Source of the DNA: G963691885 sp963691885 | Lineage (GTDB): Bacteria > Pseudomonadota > Alphaproteobacteria > UBA8366 > Aestuariispiraceae | Length of the DNA: 64,000 nucleotides | Assembly (NCBI GenBank): GCA_963691885.1 | Contig: OY829843.1 | Span: 3,844,001-3,908,000, forward strand | Direction: 5' to 3' | Translations under genes and position numbers: made by a program | Shown: piece by piece, positions 34,800 through 43,341 of the stretch | Layout of the letters: each line of letters begins with the position of its first letter | Position numbering within the stretch: the stretch's first letter is position 1 | The notes under the pieces: model-generated | Seen by the model: the letters and a program-made list of their open reading frames with translations, nothing else | The model's database searches: none | What the model was told of the DNA's origin: nothing

Positions 34800-37028
34800 A
34801 TGGCCGTATCATCTGACCCGGTTCCCGAGATAAGACAAACACCCCTGGCAGACGCGCTGTCGGAGCGTTATCTCGCCTATGCTTTGTCGACGATAACATC
34901 GCGATCGCTTCCCGATGTCCGGGACGGTCTCAAGCCCGTTCACCGTCGGCTGTTGCATGCGATGCGGGAATTGCGTCTCAACCCCGATGCCGGGTTCAAG
35001 AAATGCGCGCGTATCGTCGGTGATGTTATGGGTAAATATCACCCCCATGGCGATCAGGCGATCTATGATGCGATGGTGCGCCTCGCCCAACAGTTTGCGG
35101 TGCGCTACCCCCTGATCGACGGGCAGGGTAATTTCGGGAATATTGACGGCGATAACGCGGCTGCGATGCGCTACACAGAGGCGCGCATGACCGAGGTTGC
35201 ACGTCTCTTGCTGAACGGCATCGACGAAGATCCGGTTGATTTCCGGGCAACTTATGACGGGGAGGGGGAGGAACCGGTGGTTCTGCCAGCGGCCTTCCCG
35301 AATCTTCTTGCCAATGGTGCGGCCGGTATTGCGGTCGGGATGGCGACCAGCATTCCCCCGCACAATGTCGCGGAATTGGTCGATGCCCTTCAATATCTGA
35401 TCAAGACACCGGGTGCTTCGATCGAAAAGCTGGTTGATTTCATTCCAGGCCCTGACTTTCCGACCGGCGGTATCCTGTGTGAGGATCGGGCCACAATTGT
35501 CGAGGCGTATAAGGCCGGCAAAGGCGGTTTCCGGGTCCGCGCCCGCTGGCATAAGGAAGACCTGAAGGGCGGCACTTGGCGGATCATCGTCACCGAAATT
35601 CCCTATCAGGTTCAGAAGGCGAAACTGATTGAGCGGGTCGCCGATTTGATACAGGCGAAGAAGGTTCCGGCGCTCGACGACATTCTGGACGAAAGTGCAG
35701 ATGATGTGCGTATCGTACTGGAACCTAAAAGCCGCAATGTCGACCCTGAGATGCTGATGGAAAGCCTGTACCGGCTGACCGATATGGAATCGCGTTTCTC
35801 TCTAAATATGAATGTTCTGGATGATGGCGGTCGTGTGCCGCGGGTCATGGATCTGCGCGACGTCCTGCGCGCCTTCCTGGATCATCGACAGGATGTCCTA
35901 TTGCGGCGCAGCCGGTATCGACTGGCCCAGATTGCACGCCGGCTGGAGATCCTTGAAGGCTATCTGGTCTGTTATCTGAACCTTGATGAAGTTATCCGCA
36001 TCATCAGGGAGGAAGACGAGCCGAAACAGGAATTGATCAAGGCTTTCGACCTGACGGAACTTCAGGCGGAATCTATTCTGAACATGCGGTTGCGGTCTTT
36101 GCGCAAGTTGGAAGAGTTTGAGATCCGCAAAGAACATGATGCCCTGATCGAAGAGCAGGACGGTCTCAACGATCTGGTTGAGACTGAATCCCTGCAGTGG
36201 AAGCGGATCGGCGCGGATTTAGCGGAGTTGAAGAAATCCTTCGCACCGGGCACGGAACTGGGACAGCGCCGCACCGACATCGCAGAGGCACCCAGCGCTG
36301 TTGTCGTGCCCCTGGAAGCCATGATTGAGCGGGAACCGATTACTGTCGTCCTGTCTGCCAAGGGTTGGGTCCGGGCGATGAAAGGGCATCTCGGTCCCGA
36401 CAGCGATATCAAGTACAAGGAAGGGGACGGACCGCGCTTCGCCTTCCATGCCCAGACGACCGACAAGATCCTGGTCTTTGCGACGAATGGCCGGTTTTAC
36501 ACAATCGGTGCTGACAAATTGCCGGGCGGTCGTGGTCATGGCGAGCCGCTGCGCCTGCAGCTGGATCTGGGGAACGAGCATGAAGTCGTTGATATTTTTG
36601 CCTTCAACGCCGAACGTCGTTTGCTGGTCGCCAGCAGTGACGGGCGAGGGTTTGTGGTGGAGGAAAAAGACGTGGTCGCCCAGACGCGCGGGGGAAAACA
36701 GATCCTGAATGTTGCCGGTGGAACCGAGGCCGCCTGTTGCCAGCCAGTTGAGGGCGACCATGTCGCGGTGATCGGTGAAAACCGAAAACTCCTGGTCTTC
36801 CCGCTGGCCGAAATGCCGGAAATGACGCGGGGACGCGGCGTAATCCTCCAGAAATACCGCGATGGCGGGCTTTCGGATGTGAAGGTTTTCAGTCTGGAGG
36901 CTGGCTTGACCTGGCGCAGTGGGGAACGGACACGGACCCAGACAGATTTGCTGGAATGGATCGGCAAACGGGCACAGGCTGGACGCTTGCCGCCTGCAGG
37001 TTTCCCGCGGTCCAATAAATTCAGCTGA
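34800..37028 (+). CDS. parC: DNA topoisomerase IV subunit A
   Basis: 742 residues. N-terminal breakage-reunion domain with SLPDVRDGLKPVHRRLLHAM, the catalytic Tyr at about 125 in AMRYTEARM, the GNFGNIDGDNAAAMRY motif, a coiled-coil arm (about 370-470) and a shorter-than-GyrA C-terminal beta-pinwheel without a clear GyrA box, which separates ParC from GyrA. With ParE (not in this window) it decatenates daughter chromosomes. GGAGGTG precedes ATG 34800. Confidence 0.95.
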   Translation: MAVSSDPVPEIRQTPLADALSERYLAYALSTITSRSLPDVRDGLKPVHRRLLHAMRELRLNPDAGFKKCARIVGDVMGKYHPHGDQAIYDAMVRLAQQFAVRYPLIDGQGNFGNIDGDNAAAMRYTEARMTEVARLLLNGIDEDPVDFRATYDGEGEEPVVLPAAFPNLLANGAAGIAVGMATSIPPHNVAELVDALQYLIKTPGASIEKLVDFIPGPDFPTGGILCEDRATIVEAYKAGKGGFRVRARWHKEDLKGGTWRIIVTEIPYQVQKAKLIERVADLIQAKKVPALDDILDESADDVRIVLEPKSRNVDPEMLMESLYRLTDMESRFSLNMNVLDDGGRVPRVMDLRDVLRAFLDHRQDVLLRRSRYRLAQIARRLEILEGYLVCYLNLDEVIRIIREEDEPKQELIKAFDLTELQAESILNMRLRSLRKLEEFEIRKEHDALIEEQDGLNDLVETESLQWKRIGADLAELKKSFAPGTELGQRRTDIAEAPSAVVVPLEAMIEREPITVVLSAKGWVRAMKGHLGPDSDIKYKEGDGPRFAFHAQTTDKILVFATNGRFYTIGADKLPGGRGHGEPLRLQLDLGNEHEVVDIFAFNAERRLLVASSDGRGFVVEEKDVVAQTRGGKQILNVAGGTEAACCQPVEGDHVAVIGENRKLLVFPLAEMPEMTRGRGVILQKYRDGGLSDVKVFSLEAGLTWRSGERTRTQTDLLEWIGKRAQAGRLPPAGFPRSNKFS

Positions 37029-37054
37029 ACGCGGCACGAACGGTATTGATATGT

Positions 37055-37083
37055 TTGCCCCACCGGGGCGGGACCTTTATACA
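37055..37083 (+). promoter_or_regulatory. Possible sigma-70-type promoter of bioY
   Basis: TTGCCC and TATACA are separated by exactly 17 bp in the parC-bioY gap, about 59 bp before the bioY start. Each hexamer matches four of six consensus positions. No BioR-type palindrome (TTATxxATAA) is visible nearby. Confidence 0.35.
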
Positions 37084-37141
37084 CTCAATCAACGGGCCGA
37101 GGCCCGAATACAATTGTCTTTGACGAAGGGTAGGTCGTGAC

Positions 37142-37750
37142 ATGAATAACAATATGGCATTGAAACCAGTGCTGGCGGATATCGCCTGGAATGCAGAGGG
37201 CGCATCGAAATGGTTGCGTCTGGCCGCTCTGGCGCTGGCAGGAACGGCCTTGCTGACAATTTCAGCCAAGATAAAGGTGCCGATGTGGCCGGTTGAAATG
37301 ACGATGCAGACTTTCGTCGTCCTTGGTCTCGGCATGGCTTATGGTGCGCGCCTTGGTGCTGCGACTGTGCTGCTGTACCTCGCGCAGGGCGCTGCGATGC
37401 TGCCGGTCTTCACGGGCACACCTGAGAAAGGCATCGGCCTTGCGTATATGATGGGGCCGACGGGCGGATACCTGCTCGGTTTCGTTGCAGCCGCATGGCT
37501 GGTCGGCAGTTTGGCCGAACGGGGCTGGGATCGCTCGGTCGTCAAGACCGCTGCTGCGATGCTTGTCGGGAATGTCCTGATCTATGTGCCGGGTATTCTC
37601 TGGCTTGGTACACTGCTTGGCTGGGACAAGCCGATTCTGGAATGGGGTCTTTATCCTTTCCTGGTTGGTGATGCGGTCAAGCTGGCGCTTGCTGCTGCTG
37701 TTCTGCCGCTGCTCTGGACCATTGTGAGCCGGATTAAGGGTAAGTCTTGA
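37142..37750 (+). CDS. bioY: Biotin transporter substrate-binding S component BioY
   Basis: 202 residues and six TM helices. BioY signatures: KIKVPMWPVEMTMQTFVVLGLGMAYGARLG, YLAQGAAMLPVFTG and MGPTGGYLLGFVAAAWLVG. BioY binds biotin and works alone or with an ECF energising module (none adjacent). The ATG follows GAAGGGTAGG. Two hairpins end the transcript. Confidence 0.93.
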   Translation: MNNNMALKPVLADIAWNAEGASKWLRLAALALAGTALLTISAKIKVPMWPVEMTMQTFVVLGLGMAYGARLGAATVLLYLAQGAAMLPVFTGTPEKGIGLAYMMGPTGGYLLGFVAAAWLVGSLAERGWDRSVVKTAAAMLVGNVLIYVPGILWLGTLLGWDKPILEWGLYPFLVGDAVKLALAAAVLPLLWTIVSRIKGKS

Positions 37751-37820
37751 TCTCGGGACGGCTTTGTCCCGCAACAGCGTGACTGCCGCTTTGCCGTTAC
37801 ATTAGATATCAAAAATATAA

Positions 37821-37841
37821 CGTCCTTTCCCCAAAAGGACG
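37821..37841. terminator. Hairpin downstream of bioY (first of two)
   Basis: CGTCCTTT and AAAGGACG form a perfect eight-pair stem around CCCCA. There is no T-run directly after it, so it may act together with the stronger hairpin 14 bp downstream. Confidence 0.45.
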
Positions 37842-37854
37842 TCCCCACCCAAGA

Positions 37855-37888
37855 AAAGACCCCGGACCCCAAGTACCGGGGTCTTTTT
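37855..37888 (+). terminator. Rho-independent terminator of bioY
   Basis: AAAGACCCCGG pairs perfectly with CCGGGGTCTTT across a 10-nt loop, and the 3' arm runs into TTTTT. Symmetric A- and T-runs mean it could work in both directions. Confidence 0.85.
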
Positions 37889-38272
37889 GTGTGCGGGCAA
37901 TCATGGATCCGGATTTATCGTCCCGTTGGACACAGTTTTATTTGCTGTATTCAGGTACGTCGTTTCCTTCAAATCCTTGAGAGGCGTCCAAAGAACCGCA
38001 GGTTTTTTCCGAAAATCAGCCCGAAACTCGGCCCTTAAAAGATGTAAAAATGCCTAACTCACTATCTTTAGAGGGTTTTTATGCTCAAAAAATAGTCAGT
38101 TTAAGTAAAAGACGTAAAAAAGTTCACTTTTATGACGAGGATATTCAAGGATTCGAATGCAGAGGCCTTTACCCCTTGGGCACCGTGGCTATATTGCTCG
38201 CAACGAACCAGGGTTCGTTAGCTCTATTTTCTTTGGGTCGAATGTTTCGATTTTAACGCAGGGAGTACAATA

Positions 38273-39367
38273 ATGAAGAGACGTGAATTTATTAAAGGTG
38301 CCGGCATTGCCGCAGCGGGTGGCGTAGCCGCTTCCACGCTGGCTGCACCGGCAATCTCGCAGGATCGCATCGAAATGGTGATCGTTGCCTCCTGGGGTCG
38401 TGATTTCCCGGGTCTTGGCACGAACGCTCAGCGTCTTGCACAGCAGATCCAGGATACTTCCGACGGCCGTATCCAGGTTGAATACTTCGCAGCTGGCGAG
38501 CGCGTTGGTGCGTTCGACGTGTTCGACGAAGTCGCTTCCGGTAACGCGCAGGCCTATCACTCTGCCGATTACTACTGGAAAGGTAAGCATCCGGGTTGGG
38601 CATACTTCACCTCTGTTCCTTTCGGTCTGACCGAGAACGAAATGGGCGCCTGGATTAACTTCCTCGGCGGTCAGGAGCTTTGGGACGAACTCGCAGCAGA
38701 TTTCGGTCTGAAATGTCTGACAGCTGGTAACACCGGCGTTCAGATGGGCGGTTGGTTCAACAAAGAAATCAACTCCGGCGACGACCTCAAAGGTCTGAAA
38801 ATGCGTATTCCTGGTCTGGGCGGCGACGTCATGGCCAAACTGGGCGCATCCCCGGTATCGCTTCCTGGCGGTCAGATCTATGAAAACCTGGTCTCCGGTG
38901 CGATCGACGCAACCGAGTGGGTTGGCCCTTGGAACGATTACTTCCTGAAGTTCTACGAAGCAGCCAAATACTACTACTATCCGGGCATGCATGAGCCGGG
39001 TGGTCCGAACTCTCTCGGTATGAACAAAGACTGGTGGGAAAGCCTTGCACGCAGCGATCAGATGATCATTGAAGCATGTGCCTCTCAGGCCAACGATTAT
39101 GCCATGGCTTCGTATAACGCGAACAATGGTACATACCTGAAGCGTCTGATCGACGAGCATGGTGTTGAAGTTCGTTCCTTCAACGATGACGTCTACGACG
39201 CATTCGGTGAAGGTGCAGAGGCTGTGTTCGAAGAAGCACGGGCTCACTCTGAACTGGCCAACCGTATCCATGAGAGCTTTGCGACAGCTCGTCAGGAAGT
39301 TGGTAACTGGATGAAACTCTCGGAAGGTGCGTATTACGCTCAGCGTAACCGCGTTCTGGGTATTTAA
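38273..39367 (+). CDS. dctP: TRAP transporter substrate-binding protein DctP (Tat signal)
   Basis: 364 residues. The N-terminus MKRREFIKGAGIAAAGGVAAS is a twin-arginine signal, so it folds before export to the periplasm. The mature protein has the DctP fold: FFAAGERVGAFDVFDEVASG-like segments, MRIPGLGGDVMAKLGASPVSLPGGQIYENLVSGAIDATEWVGPWNDY, with the conserved Arg that holds the ligand carboxylate. The GAIDATEWVGP region resembles the alpha-keto-acid (TakP-like) branch, so a 2-oxo or aromatic carboxylate is a fair guess. Codon use is strongly biased to a few favoured codons, suggesting high expression. GGGAG precedes the ATG. Confidence 0.92.
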   Translation: MKRREFIKGAGIAAAGGVAASTLAAPAISQDRIEMVIVASWGRDFPGLGTNAQRLAQQIQDTSDGRIQVEYFAAGERVGAFDVFDEVASGNAQAYHSADYYWKGKHPGWAYFTSVPFGLTENEMGAWINFLGGQELWDELAADFGLKCLTAGNTGVQMGGWFNKEINSGDDLKGLKMRIPGLGGDVMAKLGASPVSLPGGQIYENLVSGAIDATEWVGPWNDYFLKFYEAAKYYYYPGMHEPGGPNSLGMNKDWWESLARSDQMIIEACASQANDYAMASYNANNGTYLKRLIDEHGVEVRSFNDDVYDAFGEGAEAVFEEARAHSELANRIHESFATARQEVGNWMKLSEGAYYAQRNRVLGI

Positions 39368-39388
39368 TCCGGCTCTATTGAGCACGAT

Positions 39389-39416
39389 CGGGCGGGGCAA
39401 TTGCCCCGCCCGTTTT
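39389..39416 (+). terminator. Perfect GC palindrome plus T-run inside the TRAP operon (attenuator)
   Basis: CGGGCGGGGCAA followed by TTGCCCCGCCCG is a perfect 12-pair palindrome with TTTT after it, 22 bp past the dctP stop and about 67 bp before dctQ. It would let most transcripts stop after dctP, giving more binding protein than permease, and would also shield the dctP mRNA 3' end. Confidence 0.8.
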
Positions 39417-39482
39417 CGGATTGCCGCATTTTTCGCCTGCGGCTTCTAATAAAGTTTTCAATAAATTGAGTGGGGTTTGACT

Positions 39483-40526
39483 ATGACAGGGATCGCGGGC
39501 ACGGCCTCTTATTCCCAAATAGAGTCCCGAAACACGAGTATTCGTGTGCTGGGTTGGGCATCGGTGGCGATAACCCTTGTCTACGTCGTCAATAACTATC
39601 TCTCTTACTGGCAGGACTGGCCGGGCGTTTTGCCGCTGTACTCGACCTTTGGACTGGTTTCGGAAAAGGCGGTCAAACCGATTGAAGGGTCTGATATCAC
39701 CTTCGCCCTTTTACAGCTTGGTCTTTACATCGCCGCCATTCTTTTTGCCTATGTCCAGATTAAACGAACCCCGCATCGCACGCTGCGCGAGGACGCGCTG
39801 GCGATGTCGGCAATCACCAACTACATCATTCGGGCAGCCTTCTGGGCCGTCCTGTTAATCGGTCTCGCCGACGCTTTGCTCTCCTTCCTGCGGGTTGAAA
39901 ACCTGCTCGTAGAGCTTGTGGGCGAAGATATGACCAAGGAACTGGGGCGCTCGCGCTTTCGCGGGCCCTATGTTCATTTCCCCTTGATCATTGTGTCGCT
40001 GATCATCGCAGCCTTTGCCAGAAAGGCCCTTGGTTTTCACTGGCTGGCATTGCTGGTCGTGATCGCAGAACTCTTTATCGTGATCAGCCGTTTTGTTTTC
40101 GCCTATGAGCAGGCCTTTCAGGGTGACCTGGTGCGTTTCTGGTACGGGGCGCTGTTCCTGTTTGCCAGCGCCTATACGCTCTTTGAAGACGGCCATGTTC
40201 GTGTGGATGTTCTCTATGCCGGTTTTGAAGGCACAACCAAAGGCATGGTGAACGCAGTGGGCGCTGTCATCTTCGGCAGCATTCTGTGCTGGACCATCAT
40301 GATCATTGGCATGTGGAACCAATCCGCCATCGTGAACTCGGCCATCCTGGCCTATGAGGTCTCGCAATCCGGGTTCGGCATGTATGTGAAATACTGGATG
40401 GCTGGCTTCCTCGCGATCTTTGCAGTGACGATGAACATTCAGTTCACGAGCATGGCGCTGGAAGGGGTAGCCGATCATCGCGGTGAACCCGGAGCACGAG
40501 AACGCGGCGAAGCGCCGCCTCACTAA
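39483..40526 (+). CDS. dctQ: TRAP transporter small permease DctQ, long form
   Basis: 347 residues, about twice the usual ~170 for DctQ. The second half (FVFAYEQAFQGDLVRFWYGALFLFASAYTLFEDGHVRVDVLYAGF) is the recognisable DctQ four-TM core. The first half adds four more TM helices of unclear role. ATG 39483 is preferred over the TTG two codons before it. The C-terminus is a charged tail. It forms the inner-membrane complex with DctM. Confidence 0.85.
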   Translation: MTGIAGTASYSQIESRNTSIRVLGWASVAITLVYVVNNYLSYWQDWPGVLPLYSTFGLVSEKAVKPIEGSDITFALLQLGLYIAAILFAYVQIKRTPHRTLREDALAMSAITNYIIRAAFWAVLLIGLADALLSFLRVENLLVELVGEDMTKELGRSRFRGPYVHFPLIIVSLIIAAFARKALGFHWLALLVVIAELFIVISRFVFAYEQAFQGDLVRFWYGALFLFASAYTLFEDGHVRVDVLYAGFEGTTKGMVNAVGAVIFGSILCWTIMIIGMWNQSAIVNSAILAYEVSQSGFGMYVKYWMAGFLAIFAVTMNIQFTSMALEGVADHRGEPGARERGEAPPH

Positions 40527-40602
40527 AGCCAGTCTGTTTGGTTTGGTCGATTATGAAATGCCGGAAGCATTCCGGGAATCCTTGTTGAGAGAATAGAAGA
40601 TC

Positions 40603-43275
40603 ATGGAAATTCTTTTCGTTGCCCTGTTGGTCCTCATTATGGCGTTCGCGCTTGGATCTGGATTTCCGGTTGCGTTTGCTTTGCCTGGCGCTGCCATCAT
40701 CACCATCCTGATCGCCGCCCTGACGGGGTTTGTCTTTGAAGGTGACACGGATGTTTACTTCGCTCAGGGAGGGGCCTGGAACTGGCTGAGTGCGGGGGTC
40801 ACGAACTTCAGGGGTATCTACTGGGAGGTGGAGCGAGACACGCTAATCGCCATCCCGCTCTTCGTTTTCATGGGCATTATGCTGCAGCGTTCCAAGATCG
40901 CTGAAGATCTGCTGGTGGCCATGGCGCAACTCTTTGGCCCGATCCGGGGCGGCCTTGGTATTTCGGTGGTGTTCGTGGGCGCGCTCCTGGCGGCAACGAC
41001 CGGTATTCTGGGCGCAACGGTTGTTGCTATGGGGCTGATTTCCTTGCCTGCCATGATGCGGAACAATTACGCCAACTGGCTCTCAACGGGTACGATCGCG
41101 GCCTCCGGTACACTGGGTCAGATCATTCCACCGTCCATTGTTCTGATCATTCTGGCTGACCAGTTATCGAGTGCGGTTGACCAGGCCAGTACAGCACGTA
41201 CAGGTCTCTTCAAGGAATCGACCGGCGAATTCTCCATGCCGAGTGAGTTCGCGGTGAGTTCGACCAGTGCCGGTGACATGTTTATGGGTGCGCTGGTACC
41301 GGGCCTCGTTCTGGTCGGGCTCTACATGCTGTTCATCTTCACCATGTCGCTGATCAAGAAAGACGTTGCACCCGCCGTTCCATTTGAAGGGAACTATGAC
41401 CGCAAATTTGCCGGTCGTGTGACTCTGGCACTGGTACCGCCACTGACGCTGATTTTCGTCGTGCTGGGTTCCATCATTTCCGGTATCGCGACGGTGAACC
41501 AGGCCGGTGCGATCGGCGCTGTTGGTGCGACGGTGATGGCTGGTTATCGCCTGTATGGGAATAGACGCGGTGCGTTCATTCCCGCGATCCTGGCCGGCGG
41601 CTCTATCATCGCTATCCTGATCATCAACCAGTTCTATACGGTGAATGTCCGGCTGCAGGAAACCGCCGAAGACAAGATGGCCCTGGTCCTGGCCAGTATT
41701 GCGGTTGTTGTCTTCCTGATCGGTGTTGTCTGGAGTGGTATTCGAACCCTGCGCATCGATAACACGCTGCAAGGCGTGATGATGGAAACTGCCAAGACGA
41801 CATCACTGGTCTTCATCATTCTGCTGGGTGCCGCGATGCTGACATCGGCTTTCCGTGGTTTCGGTGGGGAAGAGCTGGTGAAGGAATTCCTGTCCGGCCT
41901 GCCGGGTGGCTTCTGGGCCCAGTTTGTTATCGTTATGGCTGTGATCTTTGTCCTGGGCTTCTTCCTGGACTTCATTGAGATTGCAGTTGTGGTTGTGCCA
42001 ATTGTGGCGCCGATCCTTCTGGCAGATCCGACAGCGAATATCACGGCTGTCTGGCTGGGGGTAATGATCGGCCTGAACATTCAGACATCCTTCCTGACAC
42101 CTCCCTTTGGCTTTGCGCTGTTCTATCTGCGCGGTGTTGCGCCCAAGGCGGTTAAAACGATTGAGATGTATAAGGGTGTCATACCCTTCATCTTCCTGCA
42201 GCTCTTCGCGCTCGGCATTGTCGGTATGAACCCTGCCTTGGTGAACTATCTGCCTACCCGTGTTTCCCTGTTGGCGGACACCGCACCGCCGCCGCAGAAC
42301 CCGCGTCTACAGGCCTGTGTTGAGGAATATGTCGGCACCCAATTCGCAACACGTGGAGATGAGATCAGGGCTGCGATCAGCGCCGCTGAGTCCTGGGACA
42401 TGTCCGGTCTGCCCGACAATGTCCGAGGCGACATTGAGAAGGCGATTGGAAATGCTCAGAACGCTTTCAGCGCGTTTGACGAGGTGAGAACCGCTTCCGC
42501 AGCGATTGATGCCGCAGCACCGGCTTACAGCCCGGACAGGGCCGTCATGCGCCGGATTGAGGCAGATCTTCGCGAGCTTGATGAGGAAGAGAAGAACTCC
42601 AAACGTCTCCTCGGGCAGACCAAACGTCAGGACCCGGACAATGTTGAACTGATCGTTCAACTGGAAAACCGTCTGGGCCAGATCGTCGAAGAAAAGAAGG
42701 TGCTCGAAGCGGGCATCCCGGAAAACTGGGATACGCTGCGTGGCGACTTCAAGAAGCTGCTGTCCACTGAAAAGCGGGCGAAGCTGACCTATCGTCGTAC
42801 GGTTGACCAGGCCTACGAGCCAATTGAGATCCTGGAACGGATGATCAATGGCGGAACCTCCCTGACTGAGCTGCGTCCGGTGGTTGAAGGCCTTGCCGAG
42901 CAGATCCGTACCGGTGATCCGGTGGTTGTGACCGAAACACTGAAAGGTGTGGAAAGCCAGATCGGTGAAGTCGAAGGGGCAGGGGACATCCGCAAAGCGC
43001 TTGCTGAAGCCCGTCGTGACCTGAGGTCTTCCGGATCCTCAGAGCCGAACCCGGAAGCAGCGTTGGAGGATCATGCAGCGGCACTCGCTCTCCTGGATCA
43101 GGAAGTGGCCTGGCGGTCGCAGGCGGTGACATCATTGCTGCCGCAAGTTCAGACCTATCGTGCGGCTATCGGCGATACGATTGGTCTGCGTCAGCAGCCA
43201 CGTCTGCCACGCGAAATTGCTCTCGAGGTTGCGTCCTGTAATTCCAACCACAGAGACCTGTCGCTCTACTTCTAG
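40603..43275 (+). CDS. dctM: TRAP transporter large permease DctM with C-terminal helical extension
   Basis: 890 residues; typical DctM proteins are about 430. Residues 1-570 are the transporter core, recognisable from ALGSGFPVAFALPGAAI, RDTLIAIPLFVFMGIML, GTLGQIIPPSIVLIILAD, NQAGAIGAVGA and GLNIQTSFLTPPFGFALFYLRG, with extra TM helices and a loop at 190-220. After YLPTRVSLL (about 550) a soluble ~320-residue extension follows, rich in Glu, Arg and Lys and largely helical or coiled-coil (ADLRELDEEEKNSKRLL, LIVQLENRLGQIVEEKK). The frame is clean and uses the same codons, so the extension is genuine. Sodium-coupled uptake of the DctP ligand. Confidence 0.92.
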   Translation: MEILFVALLVLIMAFALGSGFPVAFALPGAAIITILIAALTGFVFEGDTDVYFAQGGAWNWLSAGVTNFRGIYWEVERDTLIAIPLFVFMGIMLQRSKIAEDLLVAMAQLFGPIRGGLGISVVFVGALLAATTGILGATVVAMGLISLPAMMRNNYANWLSTGTIAASGTLGQIIPPSIVLIILADQLSSAVDQASTARTGLFKESTGEFSMPSEFAVSSTSAGDMFMGALVPGLVLVGLYMLFIFTMSLIKKDVAPAVPFEGNYDRKFAGRVTLALVPPLTLIFVVLGSIISGIATVNQAGAIGAVGATVMAGYRLYGNRRGAFIPAILAGGSIIAILIINQFYTVNVRLQETAEDKMALVLASIAVVVFLIGVVWSGIRTLRIDNTLQGVMMETAKTTSLVFIILLGAAMLTSAFRGFGGEELVKEFLSGLPGGFWAQFVIVMAVIFVLGFFLDFIEIAVVVVPIVAPILLADPTANITAVWLGVMIGLNIQTSFLTPPFGFALFYLRGVAPKAVKTIEMYKGVIPFIFLQLFALGIVGMNPALVNYLPTRVSLLADTAPPPQNPRLQACVEEYVGTQFATRGDEIRAAISAAESWDMSGLPDNVRGDIEKAIGNAQNAFSAFDEVRTASAAIDAAAPAYSPDRAVMRRIEADLRELDEEEKNSKRLLGQTKRQDPDNVELIVQLENRLGQIVEEKKVLEAGIPENWDTLRGDFKKLLSTEKRAKLTYRRTVDQAYEPIEILERMINGGTSLTELRPVVEGLAEQIRTGDPVVVTETLKGVESQIGEVEGAGDIRKALAEARRDLRSSGSSEPNPEAALEDHAAALALLDQEVAWRSQAVTSLLPQVQTYRAAIGDTIGLRQQPRLPREIALEVASCNSNHRDLSLYF

Positions 43276-43283
43276 AAATGCGA

Positions 43284-43314
43284 AGGGGAGCACGCTGTAA
43301 AGCGATGCTCCCCT
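43284..43314. terminator. Terminator-like hairpin after the TRAP operon
   Basis: AGGGGAGCACGCT pairs with AGCG-A-TGCTCCCCT (one bulged A) around a GTAA loop, between the converging dctM and oxidoreductase genes. No long T-run follows on the plus strand, so strength is uncertain. Confidence 0.6.
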
Positions 43315-43341
43315 GAATTTCTGGAGTGTGTAGGCCGTCCG

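Larger units (their letters stand above)
37751..38272. other. AT-rich intergenic region between bioY and the TRAP operon
   Basis: About 520 bp with no supported gene. The left part holds two hairpins (listed separately). The right part, about 37900-38270, is markedly AT-richer than its surroundings and probably carries the promoter and operators of the TRAP operon; I cannot pick out a convincing sigma-70 or sigma-54 site. A 68-codon frame at 38050-38256 has no ribosome site and a non-protein-like composition. Confidence 0.6.

Noticed and set aside
38170..38205. A GGCAC...TTGCT string resembling a sigma-54 promoter
   Set aside because: The spacing between the GG and GC elements does not fit the required ten bases in either register.
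38050..38256. A 68-codon frame in the AT-rich gap before dctP
   Set aside because: No ribosome site, unusual composition for a protein, and it overlaps the likely dctP promoter region.
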